Both the position numbers and the translations under genes were made by a program. A DNA stretch of 64,000 bases from Methanolinea sp. (GTDB taxonomy: Archaea; Halobacteriota; Methanomicrobia; Methanomicrobiales; Methanospirillaceae): positions 124,001-188,000 of the forward strand of contig JASEES010000001.1 of assembly GCA_030019395.1 (NCBI GenBank), read 5' to 3'. Under the pieces are notes generated by a model. The model was not told the origin of the DNA. It saw only the letters and a program-made list of their open reading frames with translations, and did no database searches. Numbering within the stretch: the stretch's first letter is position 1; each line of letters begins with the position of its first letter. Below, piece after piece: positions 1 through 9,068 of the stretch.

Positions 1-24
1 TTGCCGGGCAATCCGGATCGAACC

Positions 25-204
25 CTAACCCCTCAGGTAATACCCGATGAGGATCAGGAGCAGGCCGGTGTAGAACATGATTGCCCACGGCCATGAGAAT
101 CCAAGGTTGATCGTGGAAAAACCTTTCAGGTCCTGGATGAGCAGGAGGATAAAACCCGCTCCAAAACAGAGGAGGCTGATCTGTTTCTTGGCACTTTTTT
201 CCAT
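25..204 (-). CDS. small two-helix membrane protein
   Basis: A 59-residue protein starting MEKSAKKQISLLCFG and ending YYLRG. It has two hydrophobic stretches (about residues 8-20 and 38-56) separated by a short polar loop, and a basic N-terminus. A GGAG ribosome site lies 9 bases before the ATG, and an AT-rich TATA-like stretch (AATAAATAC) lies about 40 bases upstream, so it appears to have its own promoter downstream of the cbi operon. I do not recognise a family. It resembles the small uncharacterised integral membrane proteins common in methanogens. Confidence 0.6.
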   Translation of the reverse strand: MEKSAKKQISLLCFGAGFILLLIQDLKGFSTINLGFSWPWAIMFYTGLLLILIGYYLRG

Positions 205-282
205 TCTTTCTTCTCCTTGTAAAGTGTTATTGTCTGTTTGTATTTATTCTCTTTTTCCCGATCGGAGACTGAATACCGGATT

Positions 283-879
283 TTATCCCCTGTTCTTTCC
301 TTCGGGCCTGATGATGAGGGAAAAGAGGTCCGACCGGGGAGAAGGGGGGTTGGTCCGCGTCCCGGACTCGATACGTTCGCCGGGGTAACCAAGGTCCTCG
401 CAGAGGATGATTGCAACCTCTCCCGGGATGTCGAGGAGGGTTGCGGCACAAAAACCGACGTCAAAACCCGGGTCGGCAATCAGGAATACGGTCTTTCCCC
501 TCTCCACCTCGGAATGCAGGTCAGCGAGGGCACGTCCATGGTTGCGGCCATGTGCGACCACGACCGAGACATCCTGCATCGGGATGTGGAGGCGGGCAAG
601 TGCGAGCTGGAGGGACGAGATTCCGGGGATGACCTCTCCCGGCAGGTACCCGAGCCCCGCGAGCATCGGGTCGCCGGTGGAAAGGACGACTGCACCCGAA
701 GGAAGATCCCTTAAAGAGCGGTAGTCTTCGATCTCGTGCACGACGGCATCCGGCCGGATAAACTCGCGGGCAAGGTCGATGGCCCTTCCTGACCCGTATA
801 CCAGCCGGGCTTCCGATAGCTCCCTGATGGCCTGTGCAGTCAGCATACCCGGCCCGCAGCCAACACCTACAATCTTCAT
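283..879 (-). CDS. cbiE: cobalt-precorrin-7 (C5)-methyltransferase
   Basis: CbiE methylates C5 of the corrin ring with S-adenosylmethionine in anaerobic cobalamin synthesis. The 198-residue protein has the tetrapyrrole methylase layout: the VGCGPGMLT loop at residues 5-13, and the conserved STGDPML loop near residue 67. The length suits a stand-alone CbiE, and the C15-methylating partner CbiT is encoded separately at the head of this operon. Its ATG overlaps the cbiD stop as ATGA, which implies translational coupling. It is the last gene of the cbi operon. Confidence 0.9.
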   Translation of the reverse strand: MKIVGVGCGPGMLTAQAIRELSEARLVYGSGRAIDLAREFIRPDAVVHEIEDYRSLRDLPSGAVVLSTGDPMLAGLGYLPGEVIPGISSLQLALARLHIPMQDVSVVVAHGRNHGRALADLHSEVERGKTVFLIADPGFDVGFCAATLLDIPGEVAIILCEDLGYPGERIESGTRTNPPSPRSDLFSLIIRPEGKNRG

Positions 880-1898
880 CCGCTGTCCCCCACGATCTCG
901 CCGTTACGCGAGAGGATAACGACGCGCAGGAATGGGTACTTCGTGCGTGCAATGGCAAAAGCCTCTTCCATTTTTTCGGGAAAAACGGGTGTCTGCGCAA
1001 GCTCTTCAACAGTGAGGCAGCCTGTCCCTTCGAGTATTCCCGGGAACAGGAACTTCAGTACAAGGCCCGGCAGTCCGGAGAGGATGATCTCGCCCCTGGC
1101 CGCCCCGAGTGCCTCCCCTATCCGCGATCCGGCGAGGACTATCTCGTGATCGGGAAAATGGAGGCGGGAGTAGCGTAAACCGAGGCGGCCCGTCGTGATC
1201 ACCACGCGCCCTGCTGCCGCCACCCTTTCCTTAACAGATCCTGCCATGTGATCGTCCCAGGGTTCGACGAGTCCCGTCGTCCCAAGGACAGAAATCCCGC
1301 CGAGAATGCCAAGACGCGGGTTCAGTGTTTTCGTGGCGACATCTTTTCCCCCCGGGACGGTGAGCGTGATGGCAACCCCCGGAATCCCTGTCATCTCCAT
1401 GCCTTCGGTGATTGCCTCCATGATCTCCTGGAGTGCAGGAGGACTGATTGCCGGCTCCCCGCTGCGTCCCCTCGGCGTATCACGGGAGAAACGGCCTATT
1501 CCTTCGCCTGTTTCGAGGGTGACACCCCCGTCCCGGATCTCCGCCTCTGCAACAAAGAGGAGCCCTGCAGTTGCATCCCCGGGATAGTCCCCTGCAAACT
1601 TGGAGGCCCCGGCCCGTCCCCCGGAACCCTGCACGGGCACGTTGAGGGAAATCCCGCAGGGTAAACGGACCGAAACGCTGTCGACGGGGTATTTCAGCGA
1701 AAGAACGGCTGCTTTGCAGGCAGCAGCAGCGGTTGTTCCCGTGGTAAAACCTCTCCTGAGCACCTTTCCCGATGCGGTCAGCATCCCCAGTCCCGAGGCT
1801 GCAAGGGCGAGCTGTTCCCGGTCCCTGCATGCAGCTACCCATGCTTTTGGGTACGAAAATCCTGTCACAGGGTCGACGAGGGGTTTACTCTTCTGCAT
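876..1898 (-). CDS. cbiD: cobalt-precorrin-5B (C1)-methyltransferase
   Basis: CbiD methylates C1 of the corrin ring in the anaerobic pathway. The 340-residue protein carries the family signature near its N-terminus (RRGFTTGTTAAAACKAAV), a glycine-rich segment (VTLTVPGGKDVATKTLNPRL as the core), and the late GLPGLVLKF region. The start was set at MQKSKPLVDP, one base after the cbiC stop. The reading frame stays open further upstream, but that extension lies inside cbiC and looks non-coding. Length and motifs match the family. Confidence 0.93.
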   Translation of the reverse strand: MQKSKPLVDPVTGFSYPKAWVAACRDREQLALAASGLGMLTASGKVLRRGFTTGTTAAAACKAAVLSLKYPVDSVSVRLPCGISLNVPVQGSGGRAGASKFAGDYPGDATAGLLFVAEAEIRDGGVTLETGEGIGRFSRDTPRGRSGEPAISPPALQEIMEAITEGMEMTGIPGVAITLTVPGGKDVATKTLNPRLGILGGISVLGTTGLVEPWDDHMAGSVKERVAAAGRVVITTGRLGLRYSRLHFPDHEIVLAGSRIGEALGAARGEIILSGLPGLVLKFLFPGILEGTGCLTVEELAQTPVFPEKMEEAFAIARTKYPFLRVVILSRNGEIVGDSG

Positions 1899-1899
1899 G

Positions 1900-2565
1900 T
1901 CACCGGTCCGGATGGTTCTCCGCAAACATCGTGATGATCTCATTGATTGCAGCGACTGCAACCGGTGTGCCCCCCCGTGTCCCGACGTTTGTGATGGAGG
2001 GGACCGGGAGGGAACGAAGCCTCTCTTTTGACTCGGCGGCATTGACGAACCCGACCGGGGTGCCGACGACGAGGGCAGGGCGGCACCCTTCCTCGATCAG
2101 GTCGCAGAGGGAGAGGAGAGCGGAAGGTGCATTGCCGATGACAACGATGGCGCCATCGATCTCGTCCCGGAGCGCCAGTATCCCTGCCCTTGTCCGGGTT
2201 ATCCCCTCTGCATGCGCTTTCCCGGCATGGTCAAGGGCGCAGATGACCCTGCTCCCGTGCCCCCTTTTCTGGATGCCTACCTGAACCATGCGGATATCGG
2301 CGATGAGGGGGGCACTCCTGCCGAGGGCGGAAAGCCCGGCGGCGACGGGGTCGTGTGCAAACCGGAGGAGTCCTGCCATGGCCAGGTCCCCGACTGCAAT
2401 CGAGCACCTCTGGCGGATGCGGTCCTCCGGTGTCTCGTTCCCGATCTCCCTTCGGGCAATCTTCCTGCTCTTCTCCGAAATCCTGAGTGCCTCTCCGGGA
2501 ATTGCACCAAGGTCAGTATACGTATTTTTTCTGGTATCCCCGCGGGGTGATGATTGTCTTGTCAT
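1900..2565 (-). CDS. cbiC: cobalt-precorrin-8 methylmutase
   Basis: CbiC moves the C11 methyl group to C12, giving cobyrinate. The 221-residue protein has the family blocks GNAPSALL and VGTPVGFVNAAESKERL near the middle and end, and a conserved TRGGTPVAVAAIN stretch at the C-terminus. The only ATG start lies 53 bases inside cbiH; no GTG or TTG occurs nearer its stop. One oddity is that the segment where bacterial CbiC/CobH has its catalytic His (I-H-T-T-G-D) reads S-I-A-V-G-D here. Archaeal forms may differ in general, so this is not taken as loss of function. Confidence 0.9.
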   Translation of the reverse strand: MTRQSSPRGDTRKNTYTDLGAIPGEALRISEKSRKIARREIGNETPEDRIRQRCSIAVGDLAMAGLLRFAHDPVAAGLSALGRSAPLIADIRMVQVGIQKRGHGSRVICALDHAGKAHAEGITRTRAGILALRDEIDGAIVVIGNAPSALLSLCDLIEEGCRPALVVGTPVGFVNAAESKERLRSLPVPSITNVGTRGGTPVAVAAINEIITMFAENHPDR

Positions 2566-3295
2566 TTTCTCCCACTTTTCCCATCCTTGTCTCGACTCCC
2601 CCGACGATAACGGTGCTGTGCATGTCGATTGCCTCTTCGTAATCTGTCACGCCGGCAAGTGTGGTAACGATGATCTCCTCTCCTTCCCGGTACGCATTTT
2701 TGACAATCCCGACAGGTGTTGCAGGATCCCTGAACCGGAGGGCTATTTCGATCGCCCGTGCAAAGTTGTGCGGTCTCCCGTGGCTCCGGGGGTTGTAAAG
2801 GACCACAGGGACGCCCATTGCGAAGGCACATCGGAGCCTCTCCTCGATGATCCCGAGGGGCGTGAGGAGGTCGGAGAGGCTCACGACTGCAAAGTCTCCG
2901 GAGAGCGGTGATCCAAGGAGGGAGGCCGCGGCGGTTGCCGCCGTCACCCCGGGGATGACAACGACTTTCACGGGAGGAACTGACCGTTGTGCAACTTCGA
3001 GGACGATTCCTGCCATCCCGTAGACGCCGGGATCTCCACCGCTCACCATTGCAACGATGCACTTTTCGGCGAGTTCCACGGCGAGTTTTGCCCGTTCGAC
3101 CTCCTTTCCCATCGAGCTCCTGATGACCTTCTTGCCCTCGAGGAGCGGGGCGAGGGGGGCAAGGTAGGACTCGTTGCCAAGGACGTACTCTGCCTCCTTC
3201 AGGGCTGCAACGGCCCTCCCGGTCATCTGGTCGAGGGGACCGGGGCCGCACCCGACCACGTAGAGGACGCCCCGTTCTTCACCGGGCAATGGCAA
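2513..3295 (-). CDS. cbiH: cobalt-precorrin-3B C17-methyltransferase
   Basis: CbiH methylates C17 and contracts the ring in the anaerobic corrin pathway. The 260-residue protein shows the tetrapyrrole methylase SAM loop VVGCGPGPLDQMT (residues 13-25), the SGGDPGVYGMA block near residue 85, and VVIPGVTAATAAASLLGSP, all typical of the CbiH/CobJ branch. The ASLLGSPLSGDF segment separates it from CbiF and CbiL. It overlaps cbiG by 17 bases upstream and cbiC downstream, inside the cbi operon. Confidence 0.93.
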   Translation of the reverse strand: MPLPGEERGVLYVVGCGPGPLDQMTGRAVAALKEAEYVLGNESYLAPLAPLLEGKKVIRSSMGKEVERAKLAVELAEKCIVAMVSGGDPGVYGMAGIVLEVAQRSVPPVKVVVIPGVTAATAAASLLGSPLSGDFAVVSLSDLLTPLGIIEERLRCAFAMGVPVVLYNPRSHGRPHNFARAIEIALRFRDPATPVGIVKNAYREGEEIIVTTLAGVTDYEEAIDMHSTVIVGGVETRMGKVGENDKTIITPRGYQKKYVY

Positions 3296-4148
3296 CGGTT
3301 ACACCTCCGAAAACTGTCTTCTTCATGATAAGTTCCTTTTTTTCAGATACTGCGAGGGCAGCAGGTTCCGCAACACCGGCAAGCCCGACGGACCCTGCCC
3401 GCGAGGGGGACGCCGGCGGATACGCCGCGAGGACAGAATCCTCGAGGAAAACGATCGTCCCGCCCAGCGCCCTTACACCCCCTATGATCCCCTGCTCATG
3501 TGCCTTTTTTACCGTCGATGCGTAGATGGCCACGTCTTCTTTTTCAATACCGGCCATTTCGAAGGCTTTTTCGAGGGCTTCCCGGACGGATTCCGCCCCG
3601 GTCCCTCTCCGGCACCCGATCCCGACGGAGTACTCGCCTTTCCGGAAGAGAATGGCGACACGGGGTCCTGCGATGACCATGGAAGGCCCGGATACCGTGT
3701 AGATCGGGACTTCACCGTCGAGGATTGCTGCATTCACAGGGAGGGTGGATTCACGGTTGAGGATGCTGCAGCCTGCGCGGGTGGCTGCAGCCTCGACAGA
3801 CTCCTTCCCTGACCTGTCCGTTGCCGTTGTGATCACCGGGACAGCGCCCAGTCCGGCCAGTCTCCTCGCGAGGTCATTGGCCCCGTGGTGGCCTCCGATG
3901 AGGGGGATTGCAAACGAGAGGTCAGGATCCACGACAACGACAGCCGGGTCGTGCCACTTGTCACGGAGGAGCGGCGCGACGGCCCTTGTCGCGATACCGG
4001 TTGCCATGACCGCAACGATCCACGGCGAATCCCGGAAAGCAGATGCAAACGCTTCGCGGGAAAAGACAACGAGGTTACCGTCGAGGTATTCTGCAATCCT
4101 CCGGGCAGGGGAGAGGAACCGTTCCAGTGCGATGACAGATCCTTTCAT
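3279..4148 (-). CDS. cbiG: cobalt-precorrin-5A hydrolase
   Basis: CbiG opens the delta-lactone of cobalt-precorrin-5A and releases the C20/methyl fragment as acetaldehyde. The 289-residue protein has the expected parts: an N-terminal domain with GIATRAVAPLL, a central GGHHGANDLARRLA block, and a C-terminal domain beginning YSVGIGCRRGTGAESV. The ATG overlaps the cbiF stop (ATGA), which fixes the start at MKGSVIALERF. The longer open frame upstream is an artefact inside cbiF. Confidence 0.92.
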   Translation of the reverse strand: MKGSVIALERFLSPARRIAEYLDGNLVVFSREAFASAFRDSPWIVAVMATGIATRAVAPLLRDKWHDPAVVVVDPDLSFAIPLIGGHHGANDLARRLAGLGAVPVITTATDRSGKESVEAAATRAGCSILNRESTLPVNAAILDGEVPIYTVSGPSMVIAGPRVAILFRKGEYSVGIGCRRGTGAESVREALEKAFEMAGIEKEDVAIYASTVKKAHEQGIIGGVRALGGTIVFLEDSVLAAYPPASPSRAGSVGLAGVAEPAALAVSEKKELIMKKTVFGGVTVAIAR

Positions 4149-4861
4149 GAATACAGGTGCGACCTCCTGTGGCCGGAGGAGGCAGGTTCGAGGACGCCGC
4201 CGATGATGAGCAGGGCCGTCCTTTCTATCCCGGCCTCCCGCGCTTTCTCCGCGATGTCTGCGACAGTTCCCCGGACGATACGCTGGTCCTCCCAGCTTGC
4301 ATGGTAGACGACCGCTGCCGGTGTATCGGGGGGACACCGGACCCTCGAGGTTATCTCTTCGAGGTGCGCTGTCCCGAGGAAAAAGACCATCGTGGCTCTG
4401 TGCTCCGAGAGTTCCGCTATCTCGTCATGTTCGAGGGTGGAGCCTGCAGGACGGGTGACGATAAGGCTCTCGGCGACCCCGCCAAGGGTGAGCTGGGTTT
4501 TCAGGGCAGCTGCTGCCGCAAAGAGCGAGGAGACTCCGGGAATGACCTCGAAATCAACTCCCGCCTCTGACAGGAGCTGCATCTGCTCCACGATTGCCCC
4601 ATAGAGGGAAGGGTCGCCCGAATGGAGTCGCACAACTGTTGAACCCGCCCTTGCATGTCTGACGAGGAGTTGCCCGATATCCTCGAGCCGCATTCCGTGG
4701 CTGTCCACTTTCAGGTGAGCGGGGCAGTCTTCCACGAGCCGGGGATTGACGAGTGAACCGGTATAGACGAGGACATCAGCCCTCGACAGGAGGTCGCGTC
4801 CCCTGACCGTGATAAGGCCGGGGTCTCCCGGACCGGCACCGACGAAGTAAACCCGTGCCAT
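4145..4861 (-). CDS. cbiF: cobalt-precorrin-4 C11-methyltransferase
   Basis: CbiF adds the C11 methyl group. The 238-residue protein begins MARVYFVGAGPGDPGLIT, the standard SAM-binding loop, and continues with LHSGDPSLYGA (about residue 82) and VIPGVSSLFAAAAAL. The start MARVYF lies one base beyond the cbiL stop. An ATG eight codons further upstream is possible but would sit within cbiL. Length and motif spacing are those of the CbiF/CobM family. Confidence 0.93.
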   Translation of the reverse strand: MARVYFVGAGPGDPGLITVRGRDLLSRADVLVYTGSLVNPRLVEDCPAHLKVDSHGMRLEDIGQLLVRHARAGSTVVRLHSGDPSLYGAIVEQMQLLSEAGVDFEVIPGVSSLFAAAAALKTQLTLGGVAESLIVTRPAGSTLEHDEIAELSEHRATMVFFLGTAHLEEITSRVRCPPDTPAAVVYHASWEDQRIVRGTVADIAEKAREAGIERTALLIIGGVLEPASSGHRRSHLYS

Positions 4862-4862
4862 C

Positions 4863-5468
4863 TCACCGCTCCGCGTAGAGGACACTCAGGTAATCACATG
4901 TCTCGGGGAGGTCCCCGTCACGATACACGTGCATATCAGGGAGGTACATCTTCTCGACGAGGACGAACCGCCTGAACCCTTCCCTGCCGAGGGCAGACGC
5001 AGCTTCCCTCGGTCTCCGGACCTTAAGGAGGACCCTGTACCGTTGTTCCGTTCCATCAGAGACACAGAACCCCCCCGAGAGCGATACGCCGGCCACCGCT
5101 GCGAATGCCGTTATGGCGCTGATTCCCGGTTCTGTCCGGCACACTATCGAAGGGTACTTTTCCTCCATGACCTGGCAGAGCCGCGTGAAAGTGGAAAAGA
5201 AGTTCGGATCGCCGATGAGAGCGAGAACGGCAGACCCGGAGGATGCAACCGGGGCAATCTTTTCCACGTTCCGTTCCATGCAGAGTCGAATCTGTGCAGG
5301 GTCTTCCGTCATCGGGAAGTCAAGTATCTCGGCATCCCTGTAGGGTGAAACGAGTGCGTGGGCGAGCCTGCCCGGGACAAACACGGCATCTGCCTCGCGA
5401 AGGAGACGGACTGCCCGGAGGGTCAGGAGCTCGGGGTCCCCCGGCCCGAGTCCAAGGCCAATCAGCAT
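4863..5468 (-). CDS. cbiL: cobalt-factor II C20-methyltransferase
   Basis: CbiL methylates C20 of cobalt-factor II, the first methylation after cobalt insertion. The 201-residue protein has GLGLGPGDPELLTLRAV at residues 4-20, LALIGDPNFFSTFTRL in the middle, and TEPGISAITAFAAVAG, all typical of CbiL. It overlaps the end of cbiT by seven bases, so the two are probably translated together. No cobalt chelatase (CbiX or CbiK) is in the window, so cobalt insertion must be encoded elsewhere. Confidence 0.93.
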   Translation of the reverse strand: MLIGLGLGPGDPELLTLRAVRLLREADAVFVPGRLAHALVSPYRDAEILDFPMTEDPAQIRLCMERNVEKIAPVASSGSAVLALIGDPNFFSTFTRLCQVMEEKYPSIVCRTEPGISAITAFAAVAGVSLSGGFCVSDGTEQRYRVLLKVRRPREAASALGREGFRRFVLVEKMYLPDMHVYRDGDLPETCDYLSVLYAER

Positions 5469-5998
5469 GGCGGAGTCCCCCCGACGATGATGGCCACCGG
5501 GTTAGCCGGCTTCCACATGTAGCCGGTTCCGATGGGGTTTGCGTGCGAGACCTGGACGAGAACGGCTTCCCGGAATATCCCGAGTTCGTGCATCAGCGGG
5601 ATGGCAGCAGCGACGGTATCGATCTTCACCGCGTTGACAACGATGGAACGGACTTTCAACCCGGCAAGGAGGGGAAGGATACGGTCCATGTCCCTCGAAC
5701 CACCGAGGAAAGCTGCGTCAGCCCGGGGGAGTCCGGGTATGAGGTCTGCTGCGTTTCCTTCCAGGAACTCGATGTTCCTCACACCTGCACGTTCCGCCTC
5801 TCCCCTCGCGAACTCGATCGCCTCCCTCCTTGTGTCAATTGCGTACACGTTCGCGACCTGCCGGGCTGCGTGTATCGCGATCTTCCCGGTCCCGCAGCCG
5901 ATATCCATGAAACGGTCGCCTGGCTGCAGGTCGAGCTTGGCGAGTGCCACAGCCATCACCTCGTCCTTCGTCGGTCCGCCGGAAAGACCCATCAGCAA
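5462..5998 (-). CDS. cbiT: cobalt-precorrin-6B C15-methyltransferase (decarboxylating)
   Basis: CbiT methylates C15 and decarboxylates the C12 acetate chain. The 178-residue protein has the Rossmann methyltransferase motif FMDIGCGTGKIAIHAA at residues 30-45, unlike the tetrapyrrole methylases around it. The N-terminal GLSGGPTKDEVMAVAL is the usual CbiT lead-in. It is the first gene of the cbi operon and is preceded by a GGTGAT ribosome site. The reductase CbiJ, which acts just before or after this step, was not seen. Confidence 0.93.
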   Translation of the reverse strand: MLMGLSGGPTKDEVMAVALAKLDLQPGDRFMDIGCGTGKIAIHAARQVANVYAIDTRREAIEFARGEAERAGVRNIEFLEGNAADLIPGLPRADAAFLGGSRDMDRILPLLAGLKVRSIVVNAVKIDTVAAAIPLMHELGIFREAVLVQVSHANPIGTGYMWKPANPVAIIVGGTPPC

Positions 5999-6202
5999 TC
6001 ACCTACCAGTTGCTCCTCGAAAACTATTAACTCTTGTATTTTCGAAATAGCAATGAAAAAAAGGTCAATGGGAGAGAGAAGAGCCTTTTCCTGCAGGGGT
6101 GTTGACTGGAAAGGGTATCCGGTTTCCTGTCAGGGAAAGGCGTATCCTCCGTTCACGGATATTTTTGTCCGGTTCCCCTCCATCCCGGAACGGGTTTTGC
6201 AG
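5999..6202 (-). promoter_or_regulatory. cbi operon promoter, with hem operon terminator
   Basis: This gap separates cobA from cbiT on the minus strand. Read in that direction, a run of eight T (6062-6055) could end hem operon transcription. Next come AT-rich TATA candidates, including TTAATAGT at 6030-6023, then a GGTGAT ribosome site before cbiT. A 7-base inverted repeat, TCGAAAA at 6017-6023 and TTTTCGA at 6039-6045, brackets the TATA candidate and could be an operator. No known cobalamin riboswitch core was recognised. Confidence 0.45.
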
Positions 6203-6955
6203 TCATAACGGGACAAGGCCGGGTTCGCCCTCCCTGTAAAGCCTGACGACGTCTCCGATGACGATGACTGCCGGGGGCCTCACCTGGCGTTCCCGTGCAA
6301 TCCCTGCAATGGTTGCAAGGGTTCCGGTGGTAACCCTCTGGTCGGGTCTCATCCCCCTTTCGATGATGGCAACCGGTGTGCCCGGGTCCTTCCCGTGCGA
6401 GACGAGGTTTTCCGCGATCGCGGGAAGATTCCTGACCCCCATGAGGATGACGAGGGTGCCCCTGTTCCCTGCAAGGTTCTCCCAGTCAATGGCGGATCCG
6501 TCCTTTTCCGGGTCCTCGTGACCGGTCAGGATCGTCACTGACGATGCATATTTCCTGTGGGTCACGGGGATACCCACGGCACCAGGGACTGCTATTGCAC
6601 TGGTGATGCCGGGGACGAGTTCGACAGGAATCCCCCGTTCCCGAAGGACCCCGAGTTCCTCCCCGCCCCTCCCGAACAGGAAAGGGTCACCTCCCTTGAG
6701 GCGGACGACCTTCTTTCCTTCGAGTGCACGTGCGACCATGATCTCCTCGATCTCGTCCTGCTCGAGGGTGTGCTGACCCCCGAACTTGCCACAGTCAATC
6801 TTTTCTGCACGTTCCGGGAGACCGGCAAGGATCTCCGGGCCCGGGAGCTGGTCATAGAGGATGACATCCGCCTCCTCCAGCACCTGTTGCGCCCGGAGCG
6901 TGAGCAACGCCTTTCCGCCCGGACCTGAACCAACGAGATAAACCTTCCCCTTCAT
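6203..6955 (-). CDS. cobA: uroporphyrinogen-III C-methyltransferase
   Basis: This enzyme adds two methyl groups at C2 and C7 of uroporphyrinogen III to give precorrin-2, the branch point to siroheme, corrinoids and F430. The 250-residue protein has VYLVGSGPGGKALLTLRA at the N-terminus, KGGDPFLFGRGGEE (about residues 85-98) and VPGITSAIAVPGAVGIPVTH, the diagnostic SUMT blocks. Its ATG overlaps the hemC stop (ATGA). It is the last gene of the hem operon and feeds the neighbouring cbi operon. Confidence 0.95.
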   Translation of the reverse strand: MKGKVYLVGSGPGGKALLTLRAQQVLEEADVILYDQLPGPEILAGLPERAEKIDCGKFGGQHTLEQDEIEEIMVARALEGKKVVRLKGGDPFLFGRGGEELGVLRERGIPVELVPGITSAIAVPGAVGIPVTHRKYASSVTILTGHEDPEKDGSAIDWENLAGNRGTLVILMGVRNLPAIAENLVSHGKDPGTPVAIIERGMRPDQRVTTGTLATIAGIARERQVRPPAVIVIGDVVRLYREGEPGLVPL

Positions 6956-7836
6956 TCCTTCAACCCCAGTTTCGCATATGCTTCCCCGATGAGAGGCGCG
7001 GCTTTTGCCTTCAGTTCCCTGGCAAGGTCAAGGACTGACCGCTCGTCTGCACACATGCAGTCCCTCCTGACCGACCTGTCCCCCGCAAGGGACAGGACCT
7101 CTGCATGCATGTGCCCCCTGTCGCAGTATATCCCGAGGGGGGTGAAACATCCGCCCCCTATCTCCTCCATGGCAACCCTCTCGAAACCAATGTCACGCCG
7201 TGTCTGTGGGTGGTCGAGGGCATCGGCGAGCATTTCGGCCGTCTCCCCCTCCCTGCTCACCACAGCGATCGTCCCCTGGTTGGGCGACGGGACAAACGTC
7301 TCGGGCGGGAGACGGGTGCCGGGAAGGGTGAGTCCCAGCCGCTGGAGGCCTGCCTCGGCAAGGACGATGGCATCGAACTGCCCCTCCTTCAGCTTGCGCA
7401 GGCGGGTGTCGACGTTTCCCCTCAGGGGAACGATCTCGAGGTACGGGTAATGCTTAAGAAGCTGTGCCCTTCGCCGGGTGCTGGAAGTCCCGACGACGCG
7501 AATCTTCGGGAAGGGGATGGTATGGACCAGGAAATCGGCAGGAGAGTCGCGCTCCAGGACGGCACACGTGACCAGGCCTTGCGGCCTCCTTGCCGGGATG
7601 TCCTTTGCGCTGTGCACGGCAGCATCGATTCCGCCCTGCAGGAGTGCATCATCGAGTGCCCGGACAAAGACACCCTGTCCGCCAATCTCGTGGAGGGGCA
7701 CACCGGTCACGGTATCTCCAAGGGTCGAGATGATCACCTTCTCTGCCTCTATTCCGTTCTTTTCCAGGAGAGCAATCACCCTGTCCGCCTGGGCGAGTGC
7801 AAGGGCGCTTCCGCGGGTGCCAATCAGGAGAGACAT
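6952..7836 (-). CDS. hemC: hydroxymethylbilane synthase (porphobilinogen deaminase)
   Basis: HemC joins four porphobilinogens into hydroxymethylbilane. The 294-residue protein starts [17 protein letters not shown] and contains [11 protein letters not shown] (about residue 75), [24 protein letters not shown], and the dipyrromethane-cofactor cysteine C230 in GGGCFTPLG. It overlaps hemL by 13 bases. No hemD (uroporphyrinogen-III synthase) lies between hemC and cobA, where some methanogens carry it. Confidence 0.96.
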   Translation of the reverse strand: MSLLIGTRGSALALAQADRVIALLEKNGIEAEKVIISTLGDTVTGVPLHEIGGQGVFVRALDDALLQGGIDAAVHSAKDIPARRPQGLVTCAVLERDSPADFLVHTIPFPKIRVVGTSSTRRRAQLLKHYPYLEIVPLRGNVDTRLRKLKEGQFDAIVLAEAGLQRLGLTLPGTRLPPETFVPSPNQGTIAVVSREGETAEMLADALDHPQTRRDIGFERVAMEEIGGGCFTPLGIYCDRGHMHAEVLSLAGDRSVRRDCMCADERSVLDLARELKAKAAPLIGEAYAKLGLKE

Positions 7837-9068
7837 TGCCTGTATGCCGTGCTGATAGTCTCCACGTCCCCGTCCGTGTGTGCCACGGAGAGGAAGTTGG
7901 TCTCGAACTGGGAGGGCGGCAGGAATATCCCGGATGCAAGCATCTTCTCCCAGAACTGCTTAAACGCCCCCGTATCGCATTCCTTTGCTTCCCTGTAGTT
8001 GCGCGGTTCGGCATTCCTGAAGAAGAACTTGAACATCGAACCCAGGCAGACAAAGGACCCCCGGGCCGTATCGGAGACAGCCTCACCTATTGCCCGCGTC
8101 TTCTCCCCGAGGTCGCGGTAAAGTGCAGGGTGATCGTGAATCCATTCCACTGTCGCGATCCCTGCAGCAAGGGAGAGGGGATTTCCGGAGAACGTCCCTG
8201 CATTGTAGACCGGGCCAGCCGGTGCAACCATCGCCATGATCTCCCTCCTGCCCCCGAAGGCACCGATGGGAAGACCCCCTCCGATGATCTTGCCGAGCGT
8301 GGTAATGTCCGGGACAACGCCCCAGCGCTTCTGTGCCCCCCCGATACCAACCCTGTAGCCGCAGATGACCTCGTCGAAGATCAGGAGCACGTCGTTAGCC
8401 CGCGTGATCTCCCTCACATCCCGCAGGTACCCGTCCTGCGGGAGGATGGGACCGATGTTTCCCATCACCGGTTCGATGATGAACGCTGCAACGTCTTTGT
8501 GGCGGGAGAGCAGGTCTTCCAGCGCATCGGGATCGTTGTAGGGAACCTGGAGCGTATGGGAGGCGACATCGGGCAGAACACCTGCCGAATCGGGGATGCC
8601 AAGCGTCGTTGCGCCTGACCCGGCCTTCACGAGGACAGAATCGTGTGCACCGTGGAACCCCCCCTCGACCTTGACGATATCCTTTTTCCCCGAAAACCCG
8701 CGTGCGAGCCGGATTGCAGCCATCGTGGCTTCCGATCCGCTCGAGACGAACCTGACCATGTCCATGCCGGGATGGTCGCGGCAGAGCATTTCTGCAAATC
8801 TGACCTCGAGGGGAGTGGGTGTCCCGTACAGCCACCCGTCCCCGACCTGCCTTCTTATGGCCGCTTCGATTTGCGGATGTGCATGGCCCAGGAGGAGAGG
8901 GCCGTATCCCATGCAGCAGTCAATGAGTTCGTGGTCATCGACTGTAAAAAGCCTCGATCCCGAAGCCCGCCGCGTGTAGAAAGGGTACGGGGCAATCGCC
9001 CGGACCGGGCTGCTCACGCCCCCCGGGATCAGGGTGCGTGCACGTGCGAAATAGTCACTGCTCTTCAT
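7824..9068 (-). CDS. hemL: glutamate-1-semialdehyde 2,1-aminomutase
   Basis: HemL converts glutamate-1-semialdehyde to 5-aminolevulinate, a PLP-dependent step of the C5 pathway. The 414-residue protein has [17 protein letters not shown] (about residues 107-123), [11 protein letters not shown], the [13 protein letters not shown] block, and the PLP lysine K260 in [18 protein letters not shown]. The start was set at [10 protein letters not shown], overlapping hemB by 14 bases. The frame remains open upstream, but that part is inside hemB. Confidence 0.95.
   Translation of the reverse strand: MKSSDYFARARTLIPGGVSSPVRAIAPYPFYTRRASGSRLFTVDDHELIDCCMGYGPLLLGHAHPQIEAAIRRQVGDGWLYGTPTPLEVRFAEMLCRDHPGMDMVRFVSSGSEATMAAIRLARGFSGKKDIVKVEGGFHGAHDSVLVKAGSGATTLGIPDSAGVLPDVASHTLQVPYNDPDALEDLLSRHKDVAAFIIEPVMGNIGPILPQDGYLRDVREITRANDVLLIFDEVICGYRVGIGGAQKRWGVVPDITTLGKIIGGGLPIGAFGGRREIMAMVAPAGPVYNAGTFSGNPLSLAAGIATVEWIHDHPALYRDLGEKTRAIGEAVSDTARGSFVCLGSMFKFFFRNAEPRNYREAKECDTGAFKQFWEKMLASGIFLPPSQFETNFLSVAHTDGDVETISTAYRQCLS

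Noticed and set aside
5999..6202. Cobalamin riboswitch in the cbi leader
   Set aside because: No recognisable B12-box core or multi-stem layout; the gap is short and explained by a T-tract, promoter and operator-like repeat.
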